NCBI GenBank assembly: GCA_900323505.1 | Contig: OOIN01000036.1 | Location: 434,001-498,000 of the forward strand | DNA from: Ustilago trichophora | Taxonomy: Eukaryota; Basidiomycota; Ustilaginomycetes; Ustilaginales; Ustilaginaceae | DNA: 64,000 bases | Direction: 5' to 3' | Shown here: in pieces, positions 50,123 through 60,210 of the stretch | Position numbering within the stretch: position 1 is the stretch's first letter | Layout: each line of letters opens with the position of its first letter | Notes under the pieces: generated by a model | What the model saw: only the letters and a program-made list of their open reading frames with translations | Told to the model about the DNA's origin: nothing | Database searches by the model: none | Program-made: the position numbers and the translations under genes

Positions 50123-52417
50123 ATGCTCCTCTGGCTGGTCCTACTCACGTTCTGCGCCGTCCTTATTCCAGTGATTGCGTTGCTCTGTCTCTGTCTTTAC
50201 ATCTCCGGCTACCGGTCGTCCTCGCGTTCCTCTTCGAAAGCATGCTTGGGTCGATCAGCAGCGGTGGTGGTACTGGGAGATATAGGCAGGAGTCCTCGTA
50301 TGTGTTTCCACGTCGAATCACTCGCCAATGAAGGATGGAAAGTCGCCATCGTCGGTTATCCCGGTTCCACTCTTCCGCCCGCTCTCCAGCGATCCTCGAT
50401 TCGCCAACATCACCTCCGCACACCGCCTTCTTGGATCGCCCGTCTCCCACGTGCAGCATTCATCGCAGTAGCCCCATTCAAACTTGTCCTCCAAGCAACA
50501 TCCCTCTTTGTCGAGCTTACCACCCAAGTCCACCCACCTCCCGAGATCGTTCTCGTCCAAACCCCACCCGCCCTCCCCACGCTGCTCGTTGTCAAAGCAG
50601 CCGCAGCACTGGTCAAAGCGCGAGTGATCATCGACTGGCACAATCTCGCATATACAATCTTGGCGCTGAGGTTGGGAGAGAAGAGCAAACTTGTCAGATT
50701 GGCGGAATGGTTAGAGAGATGGAGTGGGAGGAAAGCGTACGCGCATCTGTTTGTTACAGAGGCGATGAAGAATCATTTGGATTTGAATTGGAGGCTGGAA
50801 GGGGAGAAAAGGGTTCTGCATGATAGACCGCCGGCCCATTTCAGAAGGGCGAATCTTAGAGAGTCGCATAGGTTGTTGGGCAAGCTGATCCCTCAGTTGC
50901 AGCCGAGTGTGGGTGAGGATTGGTTGCCGGAGTACAACTTCCCCGAGTCGACGCCATTCACCAAATGGACACAGAAACAGGGAGATCATATCGACAAGAA
51001 GCCATTCGGAACCGGAGAGGGGCACGGGGAAGGCGAATTCGGGCTGCAGTGGAGACAAGATCGACCGGCACTCGTCGTAAGTTCCACATCGTGGACTGCC
51101 GATGAAGATTTCGGCCTTCTCCTTCGCGCCGCTCGACTGTACGAGTACCGGGCCCGACTTCTCTCCGAACCATCTTCTTCTCAAACCGCCTCTCCTATGC
51201 ATTCCCGCAGCAGCACCGGCGACAACACCACCACCCTGTCCCCCATCTCCCCCTCCTCTTCCTCCTCAACCACCTCCCACTTCTCCTATATCGACTCTGA
51301 CCCCATTCGCACGTCCAAAGAACGGCGTCGTCCGTCGCTCGGAGTCCTTCGCACCTCCACTCTACCCCACGAACCCGCCTCTTCCCTCCCCAAACTCCTC
51401 ATCATCGTCACGGGTAAAGGCGAGCTCCGCGCCCGCTACCTTGCGGAAATCGCTCATCTTGAGACCACCGAGAAATGGCGTTTTGTCCGCATTCGAACGG
51501 CATGGCTAGAGACCGAGGATTATCCACTCCTGCTGGGATCGGCAGACATCGGTGTCTCTCTGCACACGTCGAGCTCAGGCTTGGATTTGCCGATGAAAGT
51601 GGTCGATATGCTAGGGTGCGGATTACCCGTGTGCGCACTGGACTTTAGCTGCTTGGACGAACTGGTTAGGGATCGATGGAACGGCATCGTTTTCAGAGAT
51701 GCCGAAGGGCTGGCGAGGCAGTGGGAGAGTTTGCTGGCCACCCATCCCGGGCCCAATTGGTTGGCAACGGGTGGAGGGATGGGAGATCCGTTCAATCCGC
51801 CTCAACCTACACCGGTGACCGCTAACGGAGGTTTGTTATTTGCTGGTGAAGGGCAGATCACTGCCCCGCCCATGAGTCCAAACCCCAGCATGACGCTCTT
51901 ACACAGTCCCGGGCTGGCTCCTGGGACAGGCGGAAAGGTTGAAACAGCAAAAAGAAGCGGAAGGTCTACCTGGGCAGGAAATTGGAAACATGTCATGCGG
52001 CCTCTGATGGATCCGAAAACTGCTGCCGACGACGAGGATGAATCCACCATCGACAGCTATTTGGCCAACACCTCGGCACTGAAACTCAACACGGGCAACG
52101 GAGGTCTGCTGCAACGTCGGGCCAAACAAGGCTACCTACCCGCCTCTAGTAAAGACAAGTCCCTCCACCCCACAAATGTAGGAAGCGGATACACCCAAGG
52201 TGGAGAGGCAGAGGATATCATTGTGGACAATGGCAAAGCGAGGAAAGGTTTTGGATTTGTCAGCCAAGCAGCTATCATCACAGATGGAGAAAGCCAAAAG
52301 GGGTTGAGACTGCGCAAATCGGTCAGCAAACCAGAAGATTCACAGCTGTTTACCCTGTCGCCGACCGAAGACGTTATTCCTGCTATTGAGGTGTCGAAGC
52401 CTCCAACTCCGCCGTGA
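50123..52417 (+). CDS. ALG1: ALG1 beta-1,4-mannosyltransferase (N-glycan assembly), enlarged
   Basis: Adds the first mannose to dolichol-PP-GlcNAc2 on the cytosolic ER face. 764 residues against about 450 in yeast and human. An N-terminal signal anchor (LLWLVLLTFCAVLIPVIALL) is followed by VVVLGDIGRSPRMCFHVESL, then IVLVQTPPALPTLLVVKAAA and IDWHNLAYTILALRLGE, the ALG1 core signatures. The second Rossmann half has ALVVSSTSWTADEDFGLLL, IIVTGKGELRARY, AWLETEDYPLLLGSADIGVS and HTSSSGLDLPMKVVDMLGCG, the nucleotide-sugar binding loop. A Ser/Thr-rich insert of about 80 residues (around residues 350-425) separates strands of this half, and about 200 disordered residues follow the catalytic domain. 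Core motifs are intact, so it is expected to be active. Confidence 0.94.
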   Translation: MLLWLVLLTFCAVLIPVIALLCLCLYISGYRSSSRSSSKACLGRSAAVVVLGDIGRSPRMCFHVESLANEGWKVAIVGYPGSTLPPALQRSSIRQHHLRTPPSWIARLPRAAFIAVAPFKLVLQATSLFVELTTQVHPPPEIVLVQTPPALPTLLVVKAAAALVKARVIIDWHNLAYTILALRLGEKSKLVRLAEWLERWSGRKAYAHLFVTEAMKNHLDLNWRLEGEKRVLHDRPPAHFRRANLRESHRLLGKLIPQLQPSVGEDWLPEYNFPESTPFTKWTQKQGDHIDKKPFGTGEGHGEGEFGLQWRQDRPALVVSSTSWTADEDFGLLLRAARLYEYRARLLSEPSSSQTASPMHSRSSTGDNTTTLSPISPSSSSSTTSHFSYIDSDPIRTSKERRRPSLGVLRTSTLPHEPASSLPKLLIIVTGKGELRARYLAEIAHLETTEKWRFVRIRTAWLETEDYPLLLGSADIGVSLHTSSSGLDLPMKVVDMLGCGLPVCALDFSCLDELVRDRWNGIVFRDAEGLARQWESLLATHPGPNWLATGGGMGDPFNPPQPTPVTANGGLLFAGEGQITAPPMSPNPSMTLLHSPGLAPGTGGKVETAKRSGRSTWAGNWKHVMRPLMDPKTAADDEDESTIDSYLANTSALKLNTGNGGLLQRRAKQGYLPASSKDKSLHPTNVGSGYTQGGEAEDIIVDNGKARKGFGFVSQAAIITDGESQKGLRLRKSVSKPEDSQLFTLSPTEDVIPAIEVSKPPTPP

Positions 52418-52596
52418 TAAATCAATACAGGCACACCTTTGTGTCCGCTTGACACCCATATGAGGGCACGCTAACTTGGCTGTGTTGTGAGCTTGTCGGT
52501 GAGGTACGGTCATCAACCTACCAGGGTGACAGTTTGATGTGTGACAAAGAATGCAAGGTATATAGAAGCAATGCCAGGTCACGTGTACCATCAAGT

Positions 52597-52713
52597 GGCG
52601 CTTTGGCGGAGTGGTTATCGCGTGGCACTAGAATCTTGCATTCTAGAGTACTTTCTACTCAACAATATATGCCATTCCCTCTGGGAGCATAGGTTCAAAT
52701 CCTGTAGGCGTCG
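52597..52713 (+). tRNA. tRNA-Ser(AGA) with a 35-nt intron
   Basis: The acceptor GGCGCTT pairs with AGGCGTC (one G-T) and the discriminator is G. The D stem has three pairs (GCG/CGC), as in type II tRNAs. The anticodon stem TGGCA pairs with TGCCA, and the spliced loop is CT-AGA-AA, anticodon AGA. The intron 52634-52668 lies between bases 37 and 38. The long variable arm is TCCC-TCT-GGGA and the T arm is ATAGG-TTCAAAT-CCTGT. Mature length is 82 nt. The long variable arm and G73 are serine identity features. Confidence 0.95.
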
Positions 52714-52717
52714 TTTC

Positions 52718-52724
52718 TTTTTTT
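52718..52724 (+). terminator. RNA polymerase III terminator of tRNA-Ser
   Basis: Seven T begin five bases after the tRNA 3' end. Confidence 0.85.
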
Positions 52725-53031
52725 GCAGCTTTTTTTGCCTCCTACAAGGATCATTTCTGTAGGTACCTTTTTGTTGCCTTAGGGCAGAGCCATGTTTGAA
52801 TAGGCAGCTGTGGCTGTGAGAGGAGAGGAATCCTTTGATGAATGAATACGAAGTGTTCGCGGCGACTTTCGGCAAATTGGACCCTGATTCGAGCTTGTTA
52901 AGGGTGGCAAACGCAGAAGCCGCGGGAAATACGTTCAGTCCTCCTCCACTTTGGGAAGGATTACCCTAACCACCACATCTCGACAGCCTTGTGCCACAAC
53001 CATCATCTCTCCCATCACACCAAGCATTGAC

Positions 53032-54927
53032 ATGACAGCATCAAGAACACGACTCATACCACACTTTTCCAGCTCGCGAAGCATCGCGTCAACGTCTCGA
53101 TCACCATCCGTTCGACTTCTCTCGACCACCACCGCCGCGTCCAACTCCAATCGGCATGTTGATTCGGCTCCGAAGGAGGAGAGTAGCAGCGGGCTCACTG
53201 GAGCCGACAAACTTCTCGCCGAAGCTCTCCAGCAGGAAGCCGAAGAAGAAGCATCCCTAGCTGCAAAATCCCGGGTCCAAGATCCCAACGATCCAATATG
53301 GACGGGCGAAGAACGTGTCCAGGACACCGTCCTTCGGATGGTGATGGACAAGTACAAACCACTACGCATTCGACTGGGAGACGAAAGCAAGGACCCTGCG
53401 GATGAAAAGATTCGGGCTGGGATTCAGACGCCTTCCTCACCCGGTGCTGCCGCCCCCGACCTCGAAGGAGGGAGCAGATTGTTCGTAGACCCAGTGGTCG
53501 GGGAGGGGCAGCATGAGGATGGGAGGAAGTTGCCCAAGACGCCAGATCAGAAGCCGTGGAGGGCGGTTTATGTCCGACCTGCACATTTGTTGGGGAGTGG
53601 GGCTACCAAAGATTCCCCTAGTATCTACTATGGGCAGTTCTTGAAGTCATCAAGTAGCAGCATGGCGGGGAAAGGCGGGGCGAGTAGTGAGTTGAGGAGT
53701 AAGCTCGAAGCGGCAGGTGTCAATGTCTCTGCTCTCCCCTTGGACGACCCAAAGGCAATGACACAGCTGCGGCAAGGCATCAAAACTGCCGAACGTCGGG
53801 GGAAGCTCTTACGTGCTCGCGATTCCGTTCTCGACTATCAACTATCCCGCCCCTCCTCCGCTTCCCCCACTTCGGAAGAAGTCAAGGGCGACGAACTCTC
53901 CAACACCACCGAAAACCTACAGCTTCAACTCGGTCATGCACAAGGCTGGGACTCCGTCATCGAAAAACGCATCAAGGCCGCGCTCGATTCCGGCCTCTTC
54001 AAGGAGAACAAGCTACGCGGAAAGCCAATCCGGCGAGATATGGAGGAGAAAAACCCCTTCCTAGCAAGAGAAGAGTACTTTATGAATCGAATCGTCAAGA
54101 GACAGGGTGCGGCGCCACCTTGGGTAGAGCTGAACATGGAACTGGAAAGCGAGTTGGGGAGTTGGAGAGGGAGAGTGGTTGATGGATGGGTGAGGAGGGC
54201 CAGTCGGATGATCACCACTAGTGGAACGCTGAGTGAGGGATTGGAGCCGCTTCCACTGCCGAGTAGCTCTGGGATGAATGCGATAGAAGGAGGGGAAGTG
54301 GATCCGACCATAGCACCAGGAGAGAAGGGAGCCGAGGCGAAACTTGTACTCGAAGTTCCAGCGGCGAGGACTCCCGGCGAGCAGAAACTGGTCGATGTAG
54401 CATCACGATACCGAGATGCAGAATGGGAAGAACGAGAACGAGCCTATCACACGCACGAACTCAAACGTCTCAACGATCTGATTCGCAAGCATAACCACTT
54501 GGCCCCGTTTACTGCGCGGAAAGGGCTGATGGTGTTAGATGTGGAGCTCGGCGCAATGTATACAAGGGCTTTACCGCGGCTGGTTCGGGAGATTTCGACC
54601 ATTTTGGTGCAAAAGAGGCAAGGAGGAACCGGCGGACGAGTGGATGGTTGGGATGATGGATTGGCGGTGGGAGGGCCGTTGAGCTACGATATGTGGGGGA
54701 GAGAGGTCAAGTCCAATCCCCAGGCAGGGTCGAAGGCGCAAGCGAAGGGATTCCTGGATGGATGGTGGGGTAGTGCTGTCGATTCGAAGGGAGGCAGTGG
54801 GGCCGGTGAGATTGGTAAGGAAGGAGGAAAGGAGGGAATGGTTAAGGATGAAGCGGTGCAGAACTTCGGACTGATGGAGGCGATTCAGAAGAGTTTGAGG
54901 TGGGCTAGGGAGCGCATTCGCGCCTAA
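53032..54927 (+). CDS. DnaJC28/DUF1992-domain mitochondrial protein
   Basis: 631 residues from ATG 53032 (MTASRTRLIPHFSSSRSIAS), whose Arg/Ser-rich, acid-free N-terminus is a probable mitochondrial presequence. The conserved DUF1992 domain (shared with DnaJ homologue subfamily C member 28) is at about residues 305-385: WDSVIEKRIKAALDSGLF, LRGKPIRRD, NPFLAREEYFMNRIVKRQGA, PPWVELNMELESEL and a WRGRVVDGWVRRA-like helix. A second conserved block, ERAYHTHELKRLNDLIRKHN-H, then PFTARKG, follows at about 465-505. No J domain with HPD motif is visible, as in other fungal members. The biochemical role is unknown in the family. It is convergent with the LC8 gene. Confidence 0.85.
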   Translation: MTASRTRLIPHFSSSRSIASTSRSPSVRLLSTTTAASNSNRHVDSAPKEESSSGLTGADKLLAEALQQEAEEEASLAAKSRVQDPNDPIWTGEERVQDTVLRMVMDKYKPLRIRLGDESKDPADEKIRAGIQTPSSPGAAAPDLEGGSRLFVDPVVGEGQHEDGRKLPKTPDQKPWRAVYVRPAHLLGSGATKDSPSIYYGQFLKSSSSSMAGKGGASSELRSKLEAAGVNVSALPLDDPKAMTQLRQGIKTAERRGKLLRARDSVLDYQLSRPSSASPTSEEVKGDELSNTTENLQLQLGHAQGWDSVIEKRIKAALDSGLFKENKLRGKPIRRDMEEKNPFLAREEYFMNRIVKRQGAAPPWVELNMELESELGSWRGRVVDGWVRRASRMITTSGTLSEGLEPLPLPSSSGMNAIEGGEVDPTIAPGEKGAEAKLVLEVPAARTPGEQKLVDVASRYRDAEWEERERAYHTHELKRLNDLIRKHNHLAPFTARKGLMVLDVELGAMYTRALPRLVREISTILVQKRQGGTGGRVDGWDDGLAVGGPLSYDMWGREVKSNPQAGSKAQAKGFLDGWWGSAVDSKGGSGAGEIGKEGGKEGMVKDEAVQNFGLMEAIQKSLRWARERIRA

Positions 54928-55259
54928 GACTTGTCTGCATTGCCGCTTTCTCAATCCCATTACCCGTGCATGGGATCACCGCTCTCTGCTCCATCTTGCG
55001 CACTTCGCTTGCGTGTTGTGAGATTGCTGCGCTCGCCTCGTCCGCCTGAGCCACCAACATCCGTTGACGCCCCTTTTCTGCCAAATCTTGGCGTCTTCGC
55101 ATCTACACCTCATCATCATCTTGAGAAGGTCGGAAACGATGGGATCGCGGAGAGCATTTGCACAGTCCAAGATGCTGCGTTTGAAGAAAAGCTTGCTAAA
55201 GCATTACGAATTGACCAAAAGGGAGAACCTGCGAAACTACGATGACACTCTTACGCTGT

Positions 55260-55686
55260 TTACGCTCGCCAGAGGAGGAATGCCATTTGACCGAGGTCTG
55301 TGTCACAGAATGAAGAAAACAATGTCAGCAACGTTCTTCCTCTTCTCATTGCTTCTCCCCCACACAACTATGGGGATGGACTTACAGAAGTAGATAAAGT
55401 GCTTTGTCTCATGCGTAACGTAGCTACCATATCTCTGGCCTACGACGGCGTGCCAAGTTGGGCCAAACTTTTGATCCATGGTACGTTTGACGTGGCCTGC
55501 CATGTCCTTTTCAACGGTGAACTTTTCCAGTGCGTCATAGGCGATTTCGATGGTTTCCGACTGCATTTCGGAAGACATGTCGACGTTTTTGATCACTGGT
55601 TTTAGGCTGCGGACGTTGCTGGAAGTGGTGGTGGGAGCATCGCCAGAGGCTGCCGCGGGAAGCGAGGTGAGTGCTTCGCTTGACAT
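55260..55686 (-). CDS. Dynein light chain LC8 (DYNLL type)
   Basis: Dimeric hub protein of cytoplasmic dynein and many other complexes. Exon 1 is 55386-55686; the 88-nt intron 55298-55385 (GTAAGT…CACAG) has a branch-like CTGAC; exon 2 is 55260-55297. Splicing restores a Tyr codon, HFIYF-Y-LGQMAF, close to the conserved HFIYFYLGQ(V/I)A ending, and the protein stops after LLWRA. It is 112 residues: an LC8 core of about 85 ([49 protein letters not shown]) preceded by a Ser/Thr/Ala-rich extension of about 27. Reading through the intron gives an unrelated tail, so the spliced form is preferred. Confidence 0.95.
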
Positions 55687-56014
55687 GTTTTAAGCGAGTA
55701 TGTTAGGAAAGGAGAAGGAGATGGTGATGGTGATGGTAGAGGAAAGTGCGGGAAAGATGGAGACCAACACTTTTGAGAAGCTTTCTCCGCGCTTAGTGGC
55801 CGAACATCCTCGACAAGCGGCTCAGTTGAAGCGACGCGTTGAAATTTTCGTACGAAAGAGAAAGAGAGACAGACAGAATGCAGGTGAAATGCACAGCTGC
55901 AGGACCCTGACTCTAGATTGAGCGTTCGCCACCCAACACCCTGCACCGCCTTACCCCCTCTCCTTGTCACCATCATCATAATTGGCGACAAGTGACCGAG
56001 TACGGCCTCTCACC
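55687..56014. promoter_or_regulatory. Divergent promoter, LC8 and unknown mitochondrial-type gene
   Basis: 328 bp between opposite start codons. It includes a GGTGATGGTGATGG run near 55720 and nothing else recognisable. Confidence 0.4.
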
Positions 56015-57577
56015 ATGATAGTAAGGCCAAATCCAGGCCGCTTGAGGGCACTCCTCCGCACAGCGGGGCAGATACGCAACCGTCCTCGACCCTCTACCTC
56101 CATCACCCCTACACTTTCACCCATCCGAGGACACTCTGGCCTGCACACCGCTACATCGATCTCCCACCTCAGCAGCCGAAATACCATCCGTGCTGTCTCC
56201 AGGCGTCACTTTGGCACTCACACCTCCGCCTCTGTCCGTAGTGCCACCACCCTTTCAGCTGTTCTAAAGCGCTTCCTCGTTCGCACTGCTCGAGCAGTCC
56301 GCTTTACCCTCGCCAAACACCACATCAGACCTTCCCTGCGTCTTTTCTTTAGGACTACCAAACTTGCCCCATCCAGCATCCGATCGCCGCTGCTCAAAGG
56401 CGCGATTGAGACATTCAAAAGTACCGCTTCACGAACAGCTACCACCACCACACGCGCTGTCTATGCCCGACTCAACAATCCTACAGTCGCCTTTTCGAGA
56501 GGTGCACTGAGCGGAATCGGCCCTCGCCCAGCAGCAGGACAGTTGACTCTGTCGCCTCTGAGGGGCGGAATGGGTCTGCAGAGCGCAAGGAAGTTTTCCA
56601 GCGGAGGAGCGAGGGTGTTTGACAATCTGATCGTGAATGCCCCGCTTGCGTTGAGGCTTGCTGGAGATGAGGTGGAGGAGAAGGCCAAGTTGGCTAGTCG
56701 CAAGCCCATGACCTCTCGCAGGTTGGTGCATGTCACTGGGGCCAGAAGGACAGGTGCTACTTTCACTTCGGCCAAGCTTCCACTCAACGCTTTCGCATTC
56801 GCTACCTCTGTCAAGCGCCCCCAGCAGCAGTCCACCGCCTCCATCGCAGAGGAGAGCATCAAGTCAGATCTCAACACCAACGACCTTTCGGAATACTTTC
56901 AATTCCCACAGCTGCCCCTCACCTCCCCCACTGCATGTGATACGGTGATCAGCATCCGTCTCGTCGATCCGCTCTTTGTCGCCCTTGGTGGCCGGGACCC
57001 AACCCCGCCTTCCCATGCCTCGTGTCCACGGCTCTTTGACGAGGCCTTCCTGTTCGATGCCAACACAGCACTAGAGTACGAGCACAGGCGATACCTACGT
57101 GCCAAAGCCCTACTTCGCGTTCTGTGGGACTCAGGTTTGGTCAAAGGCGAACACGAGGGCGAGATGGATCTGTTTAGCGATCCCGCCATGTGGACGGTCA
57201 GAATCATTGGTAGGGAGCCAGGAGAGGTTAGGAGGACGCTGAGAGCAAGCCTAGCCTTCGAATGGGAACCTTGGTGCACCATCTCTCCACTTTCCAATCC
57301 CGAAGAAAACAACAGCCAATTGGGGGATCCGTCACACGTTGACCCTTCTTCCCCCTCCCAAGTGTCGACCAGAAGCATCCTTCCCATCGAAGAGGCGTGG
57401 GAAGACATGTCTTCACCTCTGTCCACCAACGATGGAGAATGGATGCTAGAGGCAGAAGGAGAGCGGGATAGTCTGGTTGAATCGGAAGATCTCATGTCGT
57501 TGCCCTCGGATATGGGTCTAAGTTCTGATGATGGGGATTTGGCTAGTTCGCTGTATGATTCTCGCGATTGGCTTTAG
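56015..57577 (+). CDS. Protein of unknown function, probably mitochondrial
   Basis: 520 residues from ATG 56015 (MIVRPNPGRLRALLRTAGQI). The first 170 residues are strongly basic, rich in Arg/Ser/Thr and almost free of acidic residues, resembling an extended mitochondrial presequence. The middle (about 200-440) holds predicted helices and strands (FDNLIVNAPLALRLAGDEVE, TVISIRLVDPLFVALGG, LFDEAFLFDANTALEYEHRR, RAKALLRVLWDSGLVKGE, WTVRIIGREPGEVRRTLRAS) and looks folded. The last 90 residues are acidic. The domain is not one I can name. The gene is divergent from LC8 and convergent with the lipoyl synthase ORF (233 bp between stops). Confidence 0.7.
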   Translation: MIVRPNPGRLRALLRTAGQIRNRPRPSTSITPTLSPIRGHSGLHTATSISHLSSRNTIRAVSRRHFGTHTSASVRSATTLSAVLKRFLVRTARAVRFTLAKHHIRPSLRLFFRTTKLAPSSIRSPLLKGAIETFKSTASRTATTTTRAVYARLNNPTVAFSRGALSGIGPRPAAGQLTLSPLRGGMGLQSARKFSSGGARVFDNLIVNAPLALRLAGDEVEEKAKLASRKPMTSRRLVHVTGARRTGATFTSAKLPLNAFAFATSVKRPQQQSTASIAEESIKSDLNTNDLSEYFQFPQLPLTSPTACDTVISIRLVDPLFVALGGRDPTPPSHASCPRLFDEAFLFDANTALEYEHRRYLRAKALLRVLWDSGLVKGEHEGEMDLFSDPAMWTVRIIGREPGEVRRTLRASLAFEWEPWCTISPLSNPEENNSQLGDPSHVDPSSPSQVSTRSILPIEEAWEDMSSPLSTNDGEWMLEAEGERDSLVESEDLMSLPSDMGLSSDDGDLASSLYDSRDWL

Positions 57578-57810
57578 GATTTATCGTTTGGTTTTCTGTT
57601 TGAGGATTCGGTAGCTATGTGATGTGTATGACTTGTTCTCGTTCTCGTTCTCGCTTTCGTGTTTTGTTCTCGTGTTCGTTCTTCGTTCTCTCCGTGCCAC
57701 CACTCACACATGTATCCACACACACGAAATGAATCTCGACCTTTTTCTTTCTCTCACGCCTGGAGTGCGCGCACAGAAATGGTATTCCAACGATCTGAAT
57801 AGTTTCCCTC

Positions 57811-60210
57811 TCAAGCAGAGCGAGTGTTTTCAACAACCTTCTTCTCGCTCCCGCCCAACGTCGCATCCCCCGCACCAACATTTGCCTTCTTCCTCTGCTC
57901 CAACACGTTCTTGATAAAGAATTCACCCGCCTTATAACTGCTCCTAACCAATGGACCTGAAGCGACGTACAGGAATCCCAACTCTTCCGCCCTCTTTTGC
58001 CAATGTTGGAACTTTTCAGGACTGACATACTCTTCCACCTTCATGTGCCTCTTGGTAGGTCTCATGTACTGTCCGAAGGTGACGACGTCGACCTTGGCCT
58101 CTCTGAGATCTTGGAGGGTTTGGTCGACTTCGGCGTCCATTTCTCCACATCCCAGCATGATCGATGTCTTTGTGACCAAATCAGGTCGTAGCGATTTGGC
58201 GTGGGAGAGCACCGAGAGAGACTGTCGGTATTTCGCCCGACGATCACGCACGGAAGGGGTGGTTCGCTCTACCGTCTCCACGTTGTGTGCGAAGACATCC
58301 AAGCCGGATGAGACAACGGTAGAAATGCAGTCTTTGTCGCCGGAGAAATCGGGGACCAGGGCCTCGACGAGGATCTTGGGAGACTTGAACTTGATCTTGC
58401 TGATGGTGGAGGCAATGTGGGAAGCGCCTCCATCGGCAATGTCGTCACGGTCGACAGAGGTGAGGACGATGTAACCGAGACCCCAGCGGGAAATGGCTTC
58501 GGCGGTGTTTTCCGGTTCGTGTGGATCCAACGGCGCTGGTGCACGGGAAGTCTTGACGGCGCAGAAGCGACAGCCGCGTGTGCAGGTGTCACCCATGATC
58601 ATGATGGTTGCTGTAGCGGTGTCTTTGCCACCTGAGCCACCCCAGCATTCGCCGATGTTGGGGCAACGGGCTTCTTCGCAGACGGTGGAAAGGCCAAGGC
58701 CGCGAAGGTCGGATTTGATTCGCGTGTAGTTGGCTCCGGTTGGGATCTTGGTTTTGAGGTGAGAGGGTAGACGGCGCTCGCCTACGCGACCCATCTGGAC
58801 ACGGCCAGAGGAGGAAGGGTTGGGGGAGAGGATGGTCGAGGTGAGGTCGCCGGTGGCAAAGTCGTCGATGGAAAGATCTGCGGCGAGCTTCTCGCGGAAA
58901 GCGGTCATTCGCGCCGAGGGCTTCTTGGCCGCCGAAGTGGACTGCTTGTCTGTGGCATCAGTGGCGTAGGTCCTGGCACTTGTTCCAGAAGCGAACGACG
59001 AAGTAGAAGCAGCAGAAAGGGTCGCGACGCTTGGACGAGACGCCGAGGAAGAGGTCGCGATACCACGACTCCTCGGTGTAATGTGAGCAGCGTTGATGGT
59101 CGGTGGTCCCCACTCAGCATAGTGATCGCGCTGAGCTGCTTTGCTCAACCCCAACCTGCCCCTCCATCTGGGCCAGTGGACCAGTCTCTCGCGCATATCC
59201 TCGATATCGTGCACCGAGCTAGCCGGGCTGAGTGCTGCCCTGAGCACAAGCTTCGAGTCGGTCACTCGGAGGTTTCCGTACCAATCACCATGCGGGTAAA
59301 CGAGCGCGTTGGCTGCCCATGCGTGACCGCCGACATGGCTGACTGGATACACTTTGACCTTCTTTGGTGCGTCCTTGCCTGCCTTGATTGCGGACGCCTC
59401 GTGCGAGCGAACTTCGTCACGGAGCGCTTGATAGACTGCTGTTCCGGCAACGCCGCAGCGGCAGTCCCGTGCAGCGTGAGTGCAGACATAGACATGGGTT
59501 TCGTCGGTCTCCTTGGCACGAGCCGTCTGAGGCTGGGCAGAGGCGAGAGCCTCATCGATGCGTGTACGGAAAGAAGAGCCGGCGTCGAGGGTGGCCAGTG
59601 AGACAGGACCTACTTTGGCCATGGTGCCGTTAGTGGTGTAGGCGTAGACGAGGAACTTTTCGTCTTCCTGAGCAGAGTTGGGGACGGCACGCATCATGCG
59701 CGGTGTAGTGGGATCCCATGGCTTGGCGCTCGGGGATGCAGAGAGACGAGCGTCGCCGGCAGAGAACGAGATGCCGTAGCCCTCCAAGCTGCCGCCCTTC
59801 TTTGCGCGGCTCTCAAGCTCAGAGAGGAAAGGGGAAACAGATTCTAGATGCGATGGCCATGTGTCGGTGGGTCGAGTGGCGTCAAAAGGATGAACGATGA
59901 GGTGGACCTTGTACGAAGGGGAAGTGCCAGCGAGTGGCAAGGGTGAGTAAGGCGATGCTGGAATCTGACCGTGTTCATCTAGTGCAATCGAGATATCTTG
60001 GCCCGAGACGGTCTTGCCACCGGCAACGGCGGTGGTGTTGAAGCGCGAAGCTGAAGTGAAGAGCGACCTAGAAGCTGCCGAGTTGGATGTCGCCGCTGGT
60101 CGAGCGGCGAGCAAGTGTGCTGGAAGGATGGCGGTAGCGGTTCGTGTGCGCAGCAGTCTCGGCGCAGAAGCACGCACCGAGGTGGCGACGGAGGATGCCC
60201 AGCAGCTCAT
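57811..60210 (-). CDS. Lipoyl synthase fused to an N-terminal Aim32/Apd1-type [2Fe-2S] ferredoxin domain
   Basis: One ORF of 799 residues without internal stop. The start [20 protein letters not shown] (60210) begins a mitochondrial presequence; the frame is open upstream, but only in leader-like sequence. Residues about 85-368 are a Suc/Fer thioredoxin-like ferredoxin domain: [18 protein letters not shown] with Cys250 and Cys252, then [20 protein letters not shown] with His292 and His296. This CxC plus HxxxH set matches the bis-His [2Fe-2S] ligands of Apd1/Aim32. Residues 369-434 form a Ser/Ala/Arg-rich linker (including [15 protein letters not shown]). Residues from Met435 are a complete lipoyl synthase: auxiliary-cluster Cys511, 516 and 522; radical-SAM Cys543, 547 and 550 (CTRGCRFC); and RSSYKAGE near the C-terminus. 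LipA inserts two sulphurs into octanoyl groups of dehydrogenase E2/H proteins in the matrix. An unrecognised intron or internal cleavage could yield two separate proteins. Confidence 0.88.
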   Translation of the reverse strand: MSCWASSVATSVRASAPRLLRTRTATAILPAHLLAARPAATSNSAASRSLFTSASRFNTTAVAGGKTVSGQDISIALDEHGQIPASPYSPLPLAGTSPSYKVHLIVHPFDATRPTDTWPSHLESVSPFLSELESRAKKGGSLEGYGISFSAGDARLSASPSAKPWDPTTPRMMRAVPNSAQEDEKFLVYAYTTNGTMAKVGPVSLATLDAGSSFRTRIDEALASAQPQTARAKETDETHVYVCTHAARDCRCGVAGTAVYQALRDEVRSHEASAIKAGKDAPKKVKVYPVSHVGGHAWAANALVYPHGDWYGNLRVTDSKLVLRAALSPASSVHDIEDMRERLVHWPRWRGRLGLSKAAQRDHYAEWGPPTINAAHITPRSRGIATSSSASRPSVATLSAASTSSFASGTSARTYATDATDKQSTSAAKKPSARMTAFREKLAADLSIDDFATGDLTSTILSPNPSSSGRVQMGRVGERRLPSHLKTKIPTGANYTRIKSDLRGLGLSTVCEEARCPNIGECWGGSGGKDTATATIMIMGDTCTRGCRFCAVKTSRAPAPLDPHEPENTAEAISRWGLGYIVLTSVDRDDIADGGASHIASTISKIKFKSPKILVEALVPDFSGDKDCISTVVSSGLDVFAHNVETVERTTPSVRDRRAKYRQSLSVLSHAKSLRPDLVTKTSIMLGCGEMDAEVDQTLQDLREAKVDVVTFGQYMRPTKRHMKVEEYVSPEKFQHWQKRAEELGFLYVASGPLVRSSYKAGEFFIKNVLEQRKKANVGAGDATLGGSEKKVVENTRSA

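Larger units (their letters stand above)
52418..53031. other. Intergenic region with tRNA-Ser
   Basis: Holds the ALG1 3' flank, the tRNA gene at 52597-52713 and the promoter of the DUF1992 gene. The plus-strand frame of the next gene is open from 52951, but only from a TTG codon. Confidence 0.5.
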
